64,000 nt of DNA, from contig NZ_FQXM01000013.1 in assembly GCF_900129965.1 (NCBI RefSeq), positions 51,569-115,568 on the forward strand. The letters run 5' to 3'. Both the position numbers and the translations under genes were made by a program. The notes beneath the pieces are model-generated. The model saw only the letters and a program-made list of their open reading frames with translations, ran no database searches and had not been told where the DNA came from. Numbering within the stretch: the first letter of the stretch is position 1; each line of letters opens with the position of its first letter. Of the stretch, positions 19,432 to 28,330 are shown in pieces. The DNA comes from Clostridium grantii DSM 8605. Lineage in GTDB: Bacteria; Bacillota; Clostridia; Clostridiales; Clostridiaceae.

Positions 19432-20538
19432 TTAATCTTCAATTCCCATATATATTTGACGAAGTACATCTAAGGCATCAAAAGTCATCCATTCTTCTTT
19501 TATCTTATCCTCAGTAATTGTATAATGATTTATGCCCATAAATTCTACTTTTTGCCCTGAAGGCTTTCCAAAGAAACCTATACCCTCATGGATACCTTTT
19601 ATTCTCCATCTTGCTGCCACATCCCAAGTATTTTTTTCTTCTCTTTCATTACAAGACACTCTGTCCACCACAACTGCGGCATTAGGAAAAGCTGCGAATA
19701 AACTTATTAGCATCCCTTGAATATCATCATGTCCATTTAACTCTTTATTACATATAAAGTGTGTAACTGCATTCTCATGATAATATTTTTTCACTTCATT
19801 TATATATTTGCGTCCCCAAACATTACTAATCATTTCAATAATCATTTCCCCAACGCCTGAATCTTTAGCTTTGTATATGTCCGGGAAAAATTGTCCTTCC
19901 ATGGATTCTGGAATTCCAAAATCCTTTTGTAATGATAAAGGATTATTTTTAGTGGCCAAAGCCATTTTTTTAGCTAATTCATGTACATTAATGCCAAGTT
20001 GCTCCACAATCCATAAATTATCTCTTACAAGCCATTCTTCAAATATTCTATTTTCATAAACAGCGCAATCAACTACTGTTCTATAACTTATATTTTTTCC
20101 TGTAGCTGGTCCAAAACTACTATCTCCCAAATTTGTTGCAGTGGAAAAAATTCTATGAGAAGAAAGTAAAGCTCCCCCATAGTGTTCTGCCCAAACTACA
20201 TTTTGCCCAATAAGCTTTCTATCAGGAAATGCATGTAAAGTTTCCAAGGTTCCTTTTATAACTCCTTGTATTCCCGCTAAAGTTTGGGAACTAAGATGTA
20301 ATTGAACATCATTTGAGTAAGTATCATAAATAACTCCTATGCCTTTTTCCTCCCATATTTCATGAGTAATTTTCAAAATATAATCCACAAAATCCTTATA
20401 TTTAGGATCAAAGCCTATTAATTCCTGTTTATTCTTACTGGGTAAATTAGCATAATCATTGTAATCTCTCCAAATAGCTGAATTAACCAAACTATTATCC
20501 CCATAAAAAACTTTATTTGTTTCATTCATAAAACTCAC
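19432..20538 (-). CDS. Double NTF2/SnoaL-fold protein, possible isomerase, lyase or cyclase
   Basis: A 368-residue protein with two NTF2-like alpha+beta cone domains (about 45-190 and 235-365). The second contains VTHFICNKELNGHDDIQGMLISLFAAFPNA and VAARWRIKGIHEGIGFFGKPSGQKVEFMG, typical of SnoaL-like 'ester cyclase' proteins. No cofactor motif is present; such folds use a buried Asp/His pair on small acids or cyclic compounds. It follows a similar gene and a sodium symporter, so it probably acts on the imported compound. Start is GTG 20538, or ATG 20529 with slightly long spacing. Confidence 0.75.
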   Translation of the reverse strand: MSFMNETNKVFYGDNSLVNSAIWRDYNDYANLPSKNKQELIGFDPKYKDFVDYILKITHEIWEEKGIGVIYDTYSNDVQLHLSSQTLAGIQGVIKGTLETLHAFPDRKLIGQNVVWAEHYGGALLSSHRIFSTATNLGDSSFGPATGKNISYRTVVDCAVYENRIFEEWLVRDNLWIVEQLGINVHELAKKMALATKNNPLSLQKDFGIPESMEGQFFPDIYKAKDSGVGEMIIEMISNVWGRKYINEVKKYYHENAVTHFICNKELNGHDDIQGMLISLFAAFPNAAVVVDRVSCNEREEKNTWDVAARWRIKGIHEGIGFFGKPSGQKVEFMGINHYTITEDKIKEEWMTFDALDVLRQIYMGIED

Positions 20539-20587
20539 ATTTCCTTTCTTCTTTAATAATCTGTATTATTTATTAATTATAAGAAAT

Positions 20588-21601
20588 TTATAAGCTAGGG
20601 TTTAGAATTTCTTGAGTACGCTGAAAAATATCCAATCCCTGTTGTTTTAACCAATAAGGCAAATCAATAAGCACCCAATTTTCTGAAAGCTTATCATCTT
20701 CACGACAATAAACATCCACCACCTGCATATCAGCACTAATATTTCCTCCTGGCAATCCTAGAAAACCACCTATAGCTGTGTTAGATAAATTGGGCCATCC
20801 AAAGAAACAAGCAAAATTCCCCTCAGCAAAACGACAAATATGTCCATTAAACTTTTTATCCTTTAAATTATTTCTAAAAGGTAATTGATGCTGCTTTTGA
20901 TATCTTGGAATGGTATAACTTGCCCCTATACCCCCTGGACCATACCAAATCATATTCTTACTCCATGATTTTTCTAATACTTCTGGAGGACATCCCATAG
21001 CCCCACTATCATTAAGCTGGGACAAATCATCCACCATTTTATTAACAAGCTTCAAAGTATCTATTCCCTCTTTTTCTGGCGCATCTTGAAAAAGAAGTCC
21101 ATCATGATTTCTTGGTCCTGGATAAACAAAGAATGATCCTGTTGAAGGAGGAAGAGGATTTATTCCCGCTTGTAACATAAAACCAATAATATCTATAAAT
21201 AAACCCGTTTGAGTTATTTTCCCATTTTCTATACAATTAAATTCAGCATATCTTAAATTTATTATTTTCTCAGTAGGTCTTATTCCCATCCATTCAGCAT
21301 CGAAAAGACCCATAAAGTGCCCCATACTCATTACCCATTGTTCTCCGCTAATTTCATTTGTTCCACCAATAAATATATCCTGACGCCTCTGCATATATTT
21401 CAAAGAAGTCATAAGTGGAACCCAAAATTTTTCTGCCACGTCTTCAATACTATTTTGTTCACGGAAAGGATAAACCCCTCTCCATAAGTAATTTTCGCTG
21501 GTATATTTTTTTAGCACCTTTAAAATATCTTCTGGTTTTGAATTCTCCAAATCCTGAAAATAACTTCTAACGATTTTTTTAGACTCTTGATATTTACTCA
21601 T
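20588..21601 (-). CDS. Double NTF2/SnoaL-fold protein, paired with the downstream gene
   Basis: A 337-residue protein with two NTF2-like halves: first about 1-150 (ENYLWRGVYPFREQ, EQWVMSMGHFMGLFDAEWMGI), second about 185-335 (ENWVLIDLPYWLKQQGLDIF). The WxGV...P and GHxxGxFxxxWxGI patterns are SnoaL-like. It is only distantly similar to the next gene, and both are double-domain, so they may form a hetero-complex or perform successive steps. AGGAGG precedes ATG 21601. It lies directly after the sodium symporter gene, in the LacI-controlled operon. Confidence 0.75.
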   Translation of the reverse strand: MSKYQESKKIVRSYFQDLENSKPEDILKVLKKYTSENYLWRGVYPFREQNSIEDVAEKFWVPLMTSLKYMQRRQDIFIGGTNEISGEQWVMSMGHFMGLFDAEWMGIRPTEKIINLRYAEFNCIENGKITQTGLFIDIIGFMLQAGINPLPPSTGSFFVYPGPRNHDGLLFQDAPEKEGIDTLKLVNKMVDDLSQLNDSGAMGCPPEVLEKSWSKNMIWYGPGGIGASYTIPRYQKQHQLPFRNNLKDKKFNGHICRFAEGNFACFFGWPNLSNTAIGGFLGLPGGNISADMQVVDVYCREDDKLSENWVLIDLPYWLKQQGLDIFQRTQEILNPSL

Positions 21602-21724
21602 AATGTGGATTTCCTCCTATATTGAAATGAATACTTCTTAGACAATGCTTTAGGTTCACAAACCTATTTTTATAGTTTTGTGAACCTTAATGTTATTGAA
21701 CTAATTTATTATTAAACTAACTTA

Positions 21725-23329
21725 TTATTGAATTAAAGCTAATAATATATATTGTGAAACAAAGAATACTAAAGCAATGATTGCATATTTATCCATAGAG
21801 AATGGAAGTATAGAAACACCATCTTCTTCTGTTTTTCCTTCTGCGATGAGTTTTGCTCTCATACCTTGAGCAGTATATTGTTTAATATCTTCTGTTTTCT
21901 TAGTAGCAGGAAATATCATACTTGCAATATACCCTATAGCAACTGATAAAGCCGCTCCTATAGCTGGATTCCACAACCAGCTTGTTCCTAAAGAAGTTGA
22001 TATGAAAAATGTACCTATCATACCAAGGATAAATCCAGTTGCTACCCCTTTATCATTAGCTTTATTTGTGAACATTGCTAATAAGAAAGCACCACATGCA
22101 GGTCCTGAGAAATAAGAAATATATTTTCCAACAACATCAAGAACAGATTTAACTGTACCAGAGAATCCTATAATTACAAAGAATATAATAATTACACCAA
22201 ATACCGCTGAGATAGTCATTGTAAGTTTAAGTGAAGCTTCACTTTGCCCTTCTTTTCCTTTGAAAAAGTATTTCTCATATATATCTTTAATAAATACTGT
22301 TGTCAAAGAATTTAGTATGGAATCCACACTTGACATAGCTGCTGCAAAAGCACCTGCTATAACTAAACCTACCACCCCAACTGGCATTTCTTCTAAAATA
22401 AATCCAATCATAACTTGGTTTGAAGATTCAAACTCTTTTCCACCATAGAATACCCAAAGTATTAAACCAACTGTTAACATTAAGAAATACATAATATTCA
22501 TAATAAAAGCACTTGATAAAAAGGATTTTTTAACTCCCTTCATTGATTTAGCTGTTAAAACTCTTTGCATTTGCGCTTGGTCAAAAGAGAAATATCTAAC
22601 CCACATAACAGTACCACCAATTAATGATGCCCAGAAAGCATTTGTATTAGTCAAGCTAAATCCAAAATCTAAAGTATGGAATTTACCTGCTGCTTTGGCT
22701 TGTCCAAGAGTTTCGAATAATCCCATATCTAATCTTTTTAATGCTATAAATATTGCTAAAAACATACCGCCCCAAACAATAACAGTTTGAATTACATCTG
22801 TCCAAATAACAGCTTTTATTCCTCCCGTTATTGTATATATAATAGCTGCAGTAACAATTAAAGGTACAATAACTGTTAATGACCATCCTGTAATTGTTTG
22901 TAAAATAAGTGAAGGAATAAATACCATTGAACTTACTTGTATTAATGAATTAATAAAGAATTGTAATACTGTTAATATTCTAGTTATAGGTCCTAAACGA
23001 TACTCCATATATTGATATACAGAAGTAACTTTTAATTGATAAATTACAGGTGTACTAGCAAAGAATGCAAAGAATATTGCTAAAGGTACTGTAATATTTA
23101 CCATAAAAGGTGCTAGTCCAGATCCATAAGCCCACCCCGGTCCTCCAATAAATGCATTAGCACTTATCATAGTTGCTGCTACTGACAAGGCTATAGGCAA
23201 CCAAGGCATTGATCTACCTGCTAAAAAATAGTCTTCTTGAGTTTCATTATCTTTCCCCATAAAATAACCAACTGCTAACATTCCTAAAATGTACACTAAA
23301 ATTATAATACCATCAATTGTTGAAATCAT
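21725..23329 (-). CDS. Sodium:solute symporter (SSS family)
   Basis: A 534-residue protein with about 13-14 transmembrane helices and the SSS signature: GRSMPWLPIALSVAATMISA near the N-terminus, TGGIKAVIWTDVIQ, and VIAGAFAAAMSSVDSILNSL. Related members import sugars, sialic acid or organic acids with Na+. ATG 23329 has AGGGGAG seven bases upstream and is preferred over an upstream in-frame ATG at 23362. It is the first gene of the operon with two SnoaL-fold proteins; an 18-bp palindrome sits 70 bp upstream of its start. Substrate unknown. Confidence 0.9.
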   Translation of the reverse strand: MISTIDGIIILVYILGMLAVGYFMGKDNETQEDYFLAGRSMPWLPIALSVAATMISANAFIGGPGWAYGSGLAPFMVNITVPLAIFFAFFASTPVIYQLKVTSVYQYMEYRLGPITRILTVLQFFINSLIQVSSMVFIPSLILQTITGWSLTVIVPLIVTAAIIYTITGGIKAVIWTDVIQTVIVWGGMFLAIFIALKRLDMGLFETLGQAKAAGKFHTLDFGFSLTNTNAFWASLIGGTVMWVRYFSFDQAQMQRVLTAKSMKGVKKSFLSSAFIMNIMYFLMLTVGLILWVFYGGKEFESSNQVMIGFILEEMPVGVVGLVIAGAFAAAMSSVDSILNSLTTVFIKDIYEKYFFKGKEGQSEASLKLTMTISAVFGVIIIFFVIIGFSGTVKSVLDVVGKYISYFSGPACGAFLLAMFTNKANDKGVATGFILGMIGTFFISTSLGTSWLWNPAIGAALSVAIGYIASMIFPATKKTEDIKQYTAQGMRAKLIAEGKTEEDGVSILPFSMDKYAIIALVFFVSQYILLALIQ

Positions 23330-23399
23330 TTTTGCTCTCCCCTTTTTATTTAATAAATGCATAAACCTTGTAAAAACTTATGATAGCTTAAATAAAGAC

Positions 23400-23417
23400 A
23401 ATGACACCGGTGTCATT
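23400..23417. promoter_or_regulatory. Perfect 18-bp palindromic operator, probable LacI-family site
   Basis: AATGACACC/GGTGTCATT is a perfect palindrome with a central CG, the usual form for LacI-type regulators. It lies between the divergent-facing start of the symporter operon and the end of the LacI gene, 70 bp upstream of the symporter start. No second copy was seen in the window. Confidence 0.8.
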
Positions 23418-23636
23418 TTTTAATAAAAAATTTTCATCGATTTCTTTCATAATGGCCCCAAAATCATTTTGTTACTGTTATATACTATAATAACACCTTT
23501 TATTATCTTTTTCAATTTTTTTTATTAATTTATCAACAAAATTCCTATTTTATTGTTTTTTAAGAAATGTTCTATAGTTTTATTTACTATTTTTTAAACT
23601 TACTATCTCAGGGATACACAAAGATAGTGAATCCCC

Positions 23637-24644
23637 TTAATCATATATTTTAACTGTTTTTCCAATAATCAATTCCAACTTAAATTCCTTTAATATTTGG
23701 GAATCTGGATTTATTAATAATTTTTCTACAATGTCAATAATAGCCTGAATCATACTATCCAGTGGATAGCTTACTGTAGTTAACTCATAAGCTTTCATTT
23801 GTGCAACCGGATTATTATCAAAGCCCACAATGGATAAATCTTTTGGTACTTTTAATCCCATGGATAATCTAGCCGCATCTAATGCTCCCATAGCCATATT
23901 ATCTCCTGAGCAAAAGATTGCATCTGGAGGAGTAGTAGACTTAAGCATTTTCATTGCTATTTCATAGCCTGTTTCATAGGTATAATCTCCCTCTTCTATT
24001 AAAATAGGTTTCATATGATATTCACTTAATCTATTAACAAAAGCTTCATTTCTTTCTCCTTTTGTGGCTGCTGATATATATGCTATTTTTTTATGCTTAT
24101 TTTTAACTAATAAATCCGCCACATCCTCAGCTGCTTTTACATTATCACCCCAAACGGCACTTGCATTTGAATTGGTTACAGTACGATTAAATAGAATTAA
24201 AGGTATTTTTATACCTGTAAAATAATCCGCGATATTATCTTTTGTTGCAGGAGAAGTAACAATTATAGCATCTACTCTATACATTTGAACTTGAGCCACT
24301 ATTTCTTTTATACTAATAGTTGGAGCTGTAACAAATATAAGTGGTTGTCTTCCGCTTAATTGGATTTTATCCATTAATTTTTTAAGTACACTATCATAAA
24401 AATATCCAGAATCAGGACCTACTACTACAGCTATAATATTAGTTTTATGAGAGGTAAGACTTCTTGCTACCCCATTAGGAGTATAGCATAATTGATTTGC
24501 CGCCTCTAAAACTTTATCAATAGTGGATTGCTTTATTTTACCTTTCCATTTAGGATTATATACTCTAGAAACTGTTACCGGTGAAACTTTAGCAATCTTA
24601 GCTACATCACTGATTGTAGCAAATTTGGTGCTATCATTTTTCAT
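23637..24644 (-). CDS. LacI-family transcriptional repressor
   Basis: A 335-residue regulator. The N-terminal helix-turn-helix reads ATISDVAKIAKVSPVTVSRV followed by a hinge helix (PNGVARSLTS), then a periplasmic-binding-like sensor domain with IIAVVVGPDSGYFYDSVL, DAIFCSGDNMAMGALDA and SIVGFDNNPVA. It lies upstream of the symporter/SnoaL operon on the same strand and is the natural candidate to bind the palindrome at 23400. The effector is probably the imported compound or a product of the SnoaL-fold enzymes. Confidence 0.92.
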   Translation of the reverse strand: MKNDSTKFATISDVAKIAKVSPVTVSRVYNPKWKGKIKQSTIDKVLEAANQLCYTPNGVARSLTSHKTNIIAVVVGPDSGYFYDSVLKKLMDKIQLSGRQPLIFVTAPTISIKEIVAQVQMYRVDAIIVTSPATKDNIADYFTGIKIPLILFNRTVTNSNASAVWGDNVKAAEDVADLLVKNKHKKIAYISAATKGERNEAFVNRLSEYHMKPILIEEGDYTYETGYEIAMKMLKSTTPPDAIFCSGDNMAMGALDAARLSMGLKVPKDLSIVGFDNNPVAQMKAYELTTVSYPLDSMIQAIIDIVEKLLINPDSQILKEFKLELIIGKTVKIYD

Positions 24645-24701
24645 TAAAAAGCCTCATTTCATTTATATCATTTATATCATTTTTATACTTTTATACTTTT
24701 T

Positions 24702-25052
24702 TTATTTATTATCATAAATAGGCAACAAAAATGAATTCTTATTACTGATCTTCTTCGCCGCTCCATGCGTATATCCCACAACTTTAAAATCCTTTGATAA
24801 TTTTTCAATAAGCTCTTCATAATCCTCACACTTACCTCTAATACAAGAAGATAAATGAATAACTTGTACATTATTATCTTTCAATTTTTGAATTTTATGT
24901 TCTAAATCTCCCCCATTATGAGTAAAGGCTACTAATTCTGTATTCTCATCATAATTCTCAAAAGCATCTATTTTCTTAAAAAAAGCATTTAAGCAACCTT
25001 TACCTGAACATTTATCCATAGTTTCTTTTCTAACAATTATTGCAATCTTCAT
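24702..25052 (-). CDS. CGGC domain protein
   Basis: A 116-residue member of the CGGC family (putative metal- or thiol-binding). The cysteines are in MDKCSGKGCLNAFF and LSSCIRGKCEDYEELI, and the central fold (ELVAFTHNGG, VQVIHLSSC, FKVVGYTHG) is a Rossmann-like alpha/beta. The family is frequent in anaerobes near metal and selenium functions, without a known reaction. AAGGAG precedes ATG 25052. A redox/metalloid gene group begins just downstream on the map. Confidence 0.8.
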   Translation of the reverse strand: MKIAIIVRKETMDKCSGKGCLNAFFKKIDAFENYDENTELVAFTHNGGDLEHKIQKLKDNNVQVIHLSSCIRGKCEDYEELIEKLSKDFKVVGYTHGAAKKISNKNSFLLPIYDNK

Positions 25053-25430
25053 AATGTAACTCCTTTTTAATTGTAGTACTTATCTTTATTGTATTTCAAT
25101 TAAAAAGAAATCACAATAGTCACTTATACTACAATTATTCCAATTTTAATTTAAGTAATTATAAAAATAAATAACATAAACTTAATATTGAATCTATATT
25201 CATAACATAAAATTGGTGCTATAATATATAAATATTGCAATATATAAATATTGTAATGTTTATATATATTTTAATACTCATAAAGACATCCTGTTATTTT
25301 GATAATTTTTTATTGTACAAACTATTAAAATTTAGGTTATCTTTTTAATGAATTTAAAATAAACAATTTCTAAAACAAAATAATAATTTAAACACTATTA
25401 CAAAATGAAAAATGAACAGGAGTGAATAAA
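25053..25430. other. Intergenic region between CGGC and antiporter genes
   Basis: A very AT-rich stretch between divergent genes. It contains a direct repeat of ATATAAATATTG(C/T)AAT near 25223-25256. I see no RNA gene, clear operator or terminator in it. Confidence 0.4.
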
Positions 25431-26666
25431 ATGGTATCTACTACAGCACAAGACGCAAATAACATTCTAGAATTTCTTGCAATAATTCTATTAGCTGGGG
25501 TGATTTTTTCAAAAATAAGTAAATTAATAAAACTACCTGACGTAGTTTTATATATTATTGCAGGAATAATAATAGGGCCAAATCTTCTTAATTTGGTGAA
25601 TATCGACACATATCCAACTGGGAATCAACTTATCCTTACTTTTGGAGCTGCATATATTCTCTATGATGGTGGTAGGGAAATAAATTTAAAGGTTCTTAAT
25701 AAAGTAAAAATGTCAGTAATCCTCTTATCTACATTTGGAGTTTTAGTGTCTATGTTTATAACGGCATTTTTTGCATATAAAATACTTCATATAGAATTTA
25801 TTTATGCGCTACTACTCGGTACTGTTGTTTCGTCTACAGATCCTTCAGTACTTGTCCCTCTATTCAAAAACATGAATATCAATGCTAAATTAAAACAGAC
25901 CATCATTGCTGAATCTGCTTTTAATGATGCAGTAGCGGCTATTGCTACATTCGCAGTACTAGGTATTATTACCGCTGGAGAATTTTCATTATCTAACAGT
26001 TTATTTGAGTTATTTAAGTCATCTCTTGGTGGAATTCTCGTTGGGGGAATTTTAGGTTTTCTATCAAGTAAAGCAATATCAGAAACCGGTGAAAAATCTG
26101 GTATTTTTCAGGAACATCCTTCTGAAATTGCTTTAGGCGCAGTAATTGGAGCTTATGTTATATCAGATCACTTTGGTTTTAGTGGCTTTATAGCAGTGTT
26201 TGTTGTTGGAATGATTTGTGGTAATAAAAAAATACTAAATATGTATATACCAGATGAGTATTTTGATACTCATTTAAGATTTAAGGAAGTCCTTACAATA
26301 ATCATGAGAATGCTAATATTCATACTTCTAGGTACTCATGTAGATTTTGGCATATTATTTTCAAATATTGGAGGTGCTTTATTAGTAGTTGCTGCACTAA
26401 TTTTCGTAGCAAGACCTATTTCCGCTTACTTATCTGTTATATTAGATAAAAAAGCCCAATGGGAATTTAAAGAAATTGTTTATTTGATGTGGGTTCGTGA
26501 AACTGGTGTTATACCAGCTGCATTGGCAGGTATGTTAGTTTCCATGAATCTTCCTAACGCCAAAATCATATCTTCTGTTACTTTTGCTACTATATTTATA
26601 ACTCTTACATTCCAAGCAAGCACAGCTAAATTACTTGCACAAATTTTAAAACTAGAACGTAAATAA
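25431..26666 (+). CDS. Monovalent cation:proton antiporter (CPA family)
   Basis: A 411-residue membrane protein with about 12 helices of the NhaP/KefB-like fold. The ion-binding region reads LLGTVVSSTDPSVLVPLF and later IAESAFNDAVAAIATF, with the ND pair expected of CPA antiporters. There is no RCK domain at the C-terminus. ATG 25431 has AGGAG eight bases upstream; GTG 25422 overlaps that site and is less likely. It may be followed by read-through toward the selenoprotein gene, although that gene has its own promoter and operator. Exchange of Na+ or K+ for H+ is inferred from the family. Confidence 0.88.
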   Translation: MVSTTAQDANNILEFLAIILLAGVIFSKISKLIKLPDVVLYIIAGIIIGPNLLNLVNIDTYPTGNQLILTFGAAYILYDGGREINLKVLNKVKMSVILLSTFGVLVSMFITAFFAYKILHIEFIYALLLGTVVSSTDPSVLVPLFKNMNINAKLKQTIIAESAFNDAVAAIATFAVLGIITAGEFSLSNSLFELFKSSLGGILVGGILGFLSSKAISETGEKSGIFQEHPSEIALGAVIGAYVISDHFGFSGFIAVFVVGMICGNKKILNMYIPDEYFDTHLRFKEVLTIIMRMLIFILLGTHVDFGILFSNIGGALLVVAALIFVARPISAYLSVILDKKAQWEFKEIVYLMWVRETGVIPAALAGMLVSMNLPNAKIISSVTFATIFITLTFQASTAKLLAQILKLERK

Positions 26667-26724
26667 GCTTATATGAAAAGTTTGGCTTTGAAAAATTTTT
26701 ATACAAAATTCTTAATCTTTCATA

Positions 26725-26739
26725 TACCCACAGGGGGTA
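26725..26739 (+). promoter_or_regulatory. CsoR-type operator upstream of the selenoprotein gene
   Basis: TACCCACAGGGGGTA is a near-palindrome of the TACC-n7-GGTA class used by CsoR/RcnR/CstR regulators. It overlaps the -35/spacer region; a TATAAT -10 lies at 26747-26752. It matches 13 of 15 positions with the reverse complement of the site at 30083-30099 upstream of the ArsM-like gene. Confidence 0.7.
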
Positions 26740-26778
26740 AATGTGATATAATCTAAAACAAGGTGGTGAAATAAAAAA

Positions 26779-27078
26779 ATGAATGTACTTATTGATGCAA
26801 GATCTTTAGAAGCTATAAAAGATGCTATTACCAATAGAAAATCTGATGCACCTGATACCATTAGAATTTATATCGCCGGTATTGGCTGAGGAGGCCCAAG
26901 TTTTGGCCTTGCTCTGGATGAGCAAAAAGATGATGATGTGTTAGACGATACTACTGGAATAAAATTCATTATGGAAGAAGAACTTTTCGAAAATTATGGT
27001 GACATAAAAATAATTTTCACAGGTAGAGGTTTCAGCGTTGCTCCAGCTAACAAAGGAAATTCTTATGGTAGCTGTTAA
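26779..27078 (+). CDS. HesB/IscA-like selenoprotein (UGA at 26887-26889 read as selenocysteine)
   Basis: A 99-residue protein if TGA 26887-26889 is decoded as selenocysteine (Sec37). Before it the frame reads IRIYIAGIG, after it GGPSFGLALDEQKDDD, exactly the HesB/IscA block in which Cys35 of IscA stands before GGPS/SGF. The frame continues through FIMEEELF, IIFTGRGFSV and ends GSC-TAA. A hairpin lies directly 3' of the TGA. AGGTGG precedes the ATG. HesB-like selenoproteins are a known predicted family. It may bind Fe-S or a metal. It needs selA/B/D and tRNA-Sec elsewhere. Standard gene calling would break it into two fragments. Confidence 0.88.
26890..26911 (+). promoter_or_regulatory. Candidate bacterial SECIS hairpin
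   Basis: Immediately after the UGA, GAGGCC-CAAGTTTT-GGCCTT forms a 5-6 bp GC stem with an 8-base G- and U-containing loop, as expected for a coding-region SECIS read by SelB. Confidence 0.7.
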
Positions 27079-27116
27079 ATCCTATCTAGCTAAATAGTTT
27101 ATGCCTAATAGACAAC

Positions 27117-27144
27117 AAAAAACTGCCAACATTGGCAGTTTTTT
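27117..27144. terminator. Intrinsic terminator after the selenoprotein gene
   Basis: A perfect stem AAAAACTGCCAA / TTGGCAGTTTTT with a 2-base centre, A- and T-flanked, so active in both directions between the selenoprotein gene and the convergent DUF302 gene. Confidence 0.88.
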
Positions 27145-27193
27145 ATTTATATTTGCTATTTAAATACTATTACCATCCCTTTTTCTGTGTTTG

Positions 27194-27586
27194 TTATTGT
27201 GCAACTGTTTTATCTATGGCTGCTTTTAAAGTAGTTTCTACTTCTTCAGCTACTTCGTCTAATCCTTCCATTTCTACCATGCCCATTAATAATGTTGGTT
27301 TAATCATTCCTATATACGTTTCTCCATCCTTTTCATAAACAGCAAGTTTGCATGGTAAGAAAAATCCAATCTCTATGTTTTTATCTAACACTTCTTTAGC
27401 TTTTGGTGGATTACAAACTTCCATTACTCTAAAATTCGAATTAAAATCTAAACCTTTTTCTTGCAGTTTATCTTTGAAATTCATTTCCCATAACACACCA
27501 AATTTACTTTCAACTAAATTTTCTTTCAAACTAGTTGTTGCCTCTTCAAAAGTTTTTTTTGTTTTTACACTGTATTTTAAATCCAT
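27194..27586 (-). CDS. DUF302 family protein
   Basis: A 130-residue DUF302 domain: YSVKTKKTFEEATTSLKENL at the start, FRVMEVCNPPKAKEVL and IGFFLPCKLAVYEKDG in the core, where the NP and LPC(K/R) segments are family hallmarks. DUF302 proteins commonly neighbour sulfur, thioredoxin and metal-stress genes; their function is unknown. ATG 27586 has AGGAG eight bases upstream, while GTG 27595 overlaps that site. It lies just downstream of the thioredoxin-reductase fragment on the same strand. Confidence 0.85.
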   Translation of the reverse strand: MDLKYSVKTKKTFEEATTSLKENLVESKFGVLWEMNFKDKLQEKGLDFNSNFRVMEVCNPPKAKEVLDKNIEIGFFLPCKLAVYEKDGETYIGMIKPTLLMGMVEMEGLDEVAEEVETTLKAAIDKTVAQ

Positions 27587-27671
27587 TTTAATCACTCCTT
27601 AATTGTCTAGTGTTTTATTTTTAAATATTGTTGGAACTCAGACTTATTCTAAAAGTTTCCGAAAACGTAGG

Positions 27672-28330
27672 TTATTTCAAATCTGAAATATATCTCTCTG
27701 CCATAATTGCAGACACCGCTCCATCTGAGGCAGCAGTTACTACTTGCCTAATGGCTTTTGTTCTTATATCTCCTGCTACGAAAACTCCACCTACATCAGT
27801 TTTTGTATCTTCTCCTGCAACAATGTAACCCCAATCGTTTATATTAACTTGACCTTTATACATTGTTGATTTAGGTTCAGTCCCAATATAAACAAAAGCA
27901 CCTTCAGTTGGAACTTCAGTTATTTCTTTTGTTTTAATATTCTCAACTACTACTGAAGTAAGCGCATGTCCTTGACCATTTACTTTTCTAACTTCTGAAT
28001 CCCATATTACATCAATTTTTTCATTACTCAAAGCTTCTTCTTGAGCTTTTAAGGAAGATTGAAAATGATCAAATTGGTGAATTATTGTAACATGTGTAGC
28101 AAATCTAGTTAAGAAAACAGCTTCTTCTACAGCTGAGTTTCCCCCACCTATAACAACAATTTTTCTATCTTGATACATAGACCCGTCACAAGTTGCACAA
28201 TAATGAATTCCTTTTCCTTTAAATAAATCAGCATCTTCCGCATTAAGTGCACGAGGTGATGCACCAGAAGCAATTATTGCTGCTTTTGCATAGAATTCAG
28301 TATCTTCTGTTTTCACATACTTTACATCCT
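27672..28330 (-). pseudogene. trxB: Thioredoxin reductase, C-terminal two thirds, fused in frame to a radical SAM remnant
   Basis: The translation KTEDTEFYAKAAIIASGASP onward is plain TrxB: redox pair HYCATCDG, NADPH-binding VVIGGGNSAVEEA, and the closing GVFVAGDIRTKAIRQVVTAASDGAVSA. The first ~100 residues, including the GxGPAG FAD-binding loop, are missing. In their place the reading frame runs straight on from the radical SAM fragment upstream with no stop. Without the FAD loop it should not work as a flavoprotein. The best reading is an in-frame deletion joining two neighbouring genes. Confidence 0.8.

Noticed and set aside
23584..23636. Hairpin ACTATCT/AGATAGT after the LacI gene
   Set aside because: Long loop and poor T-tract on the minus strand; too weak to call a terminator.
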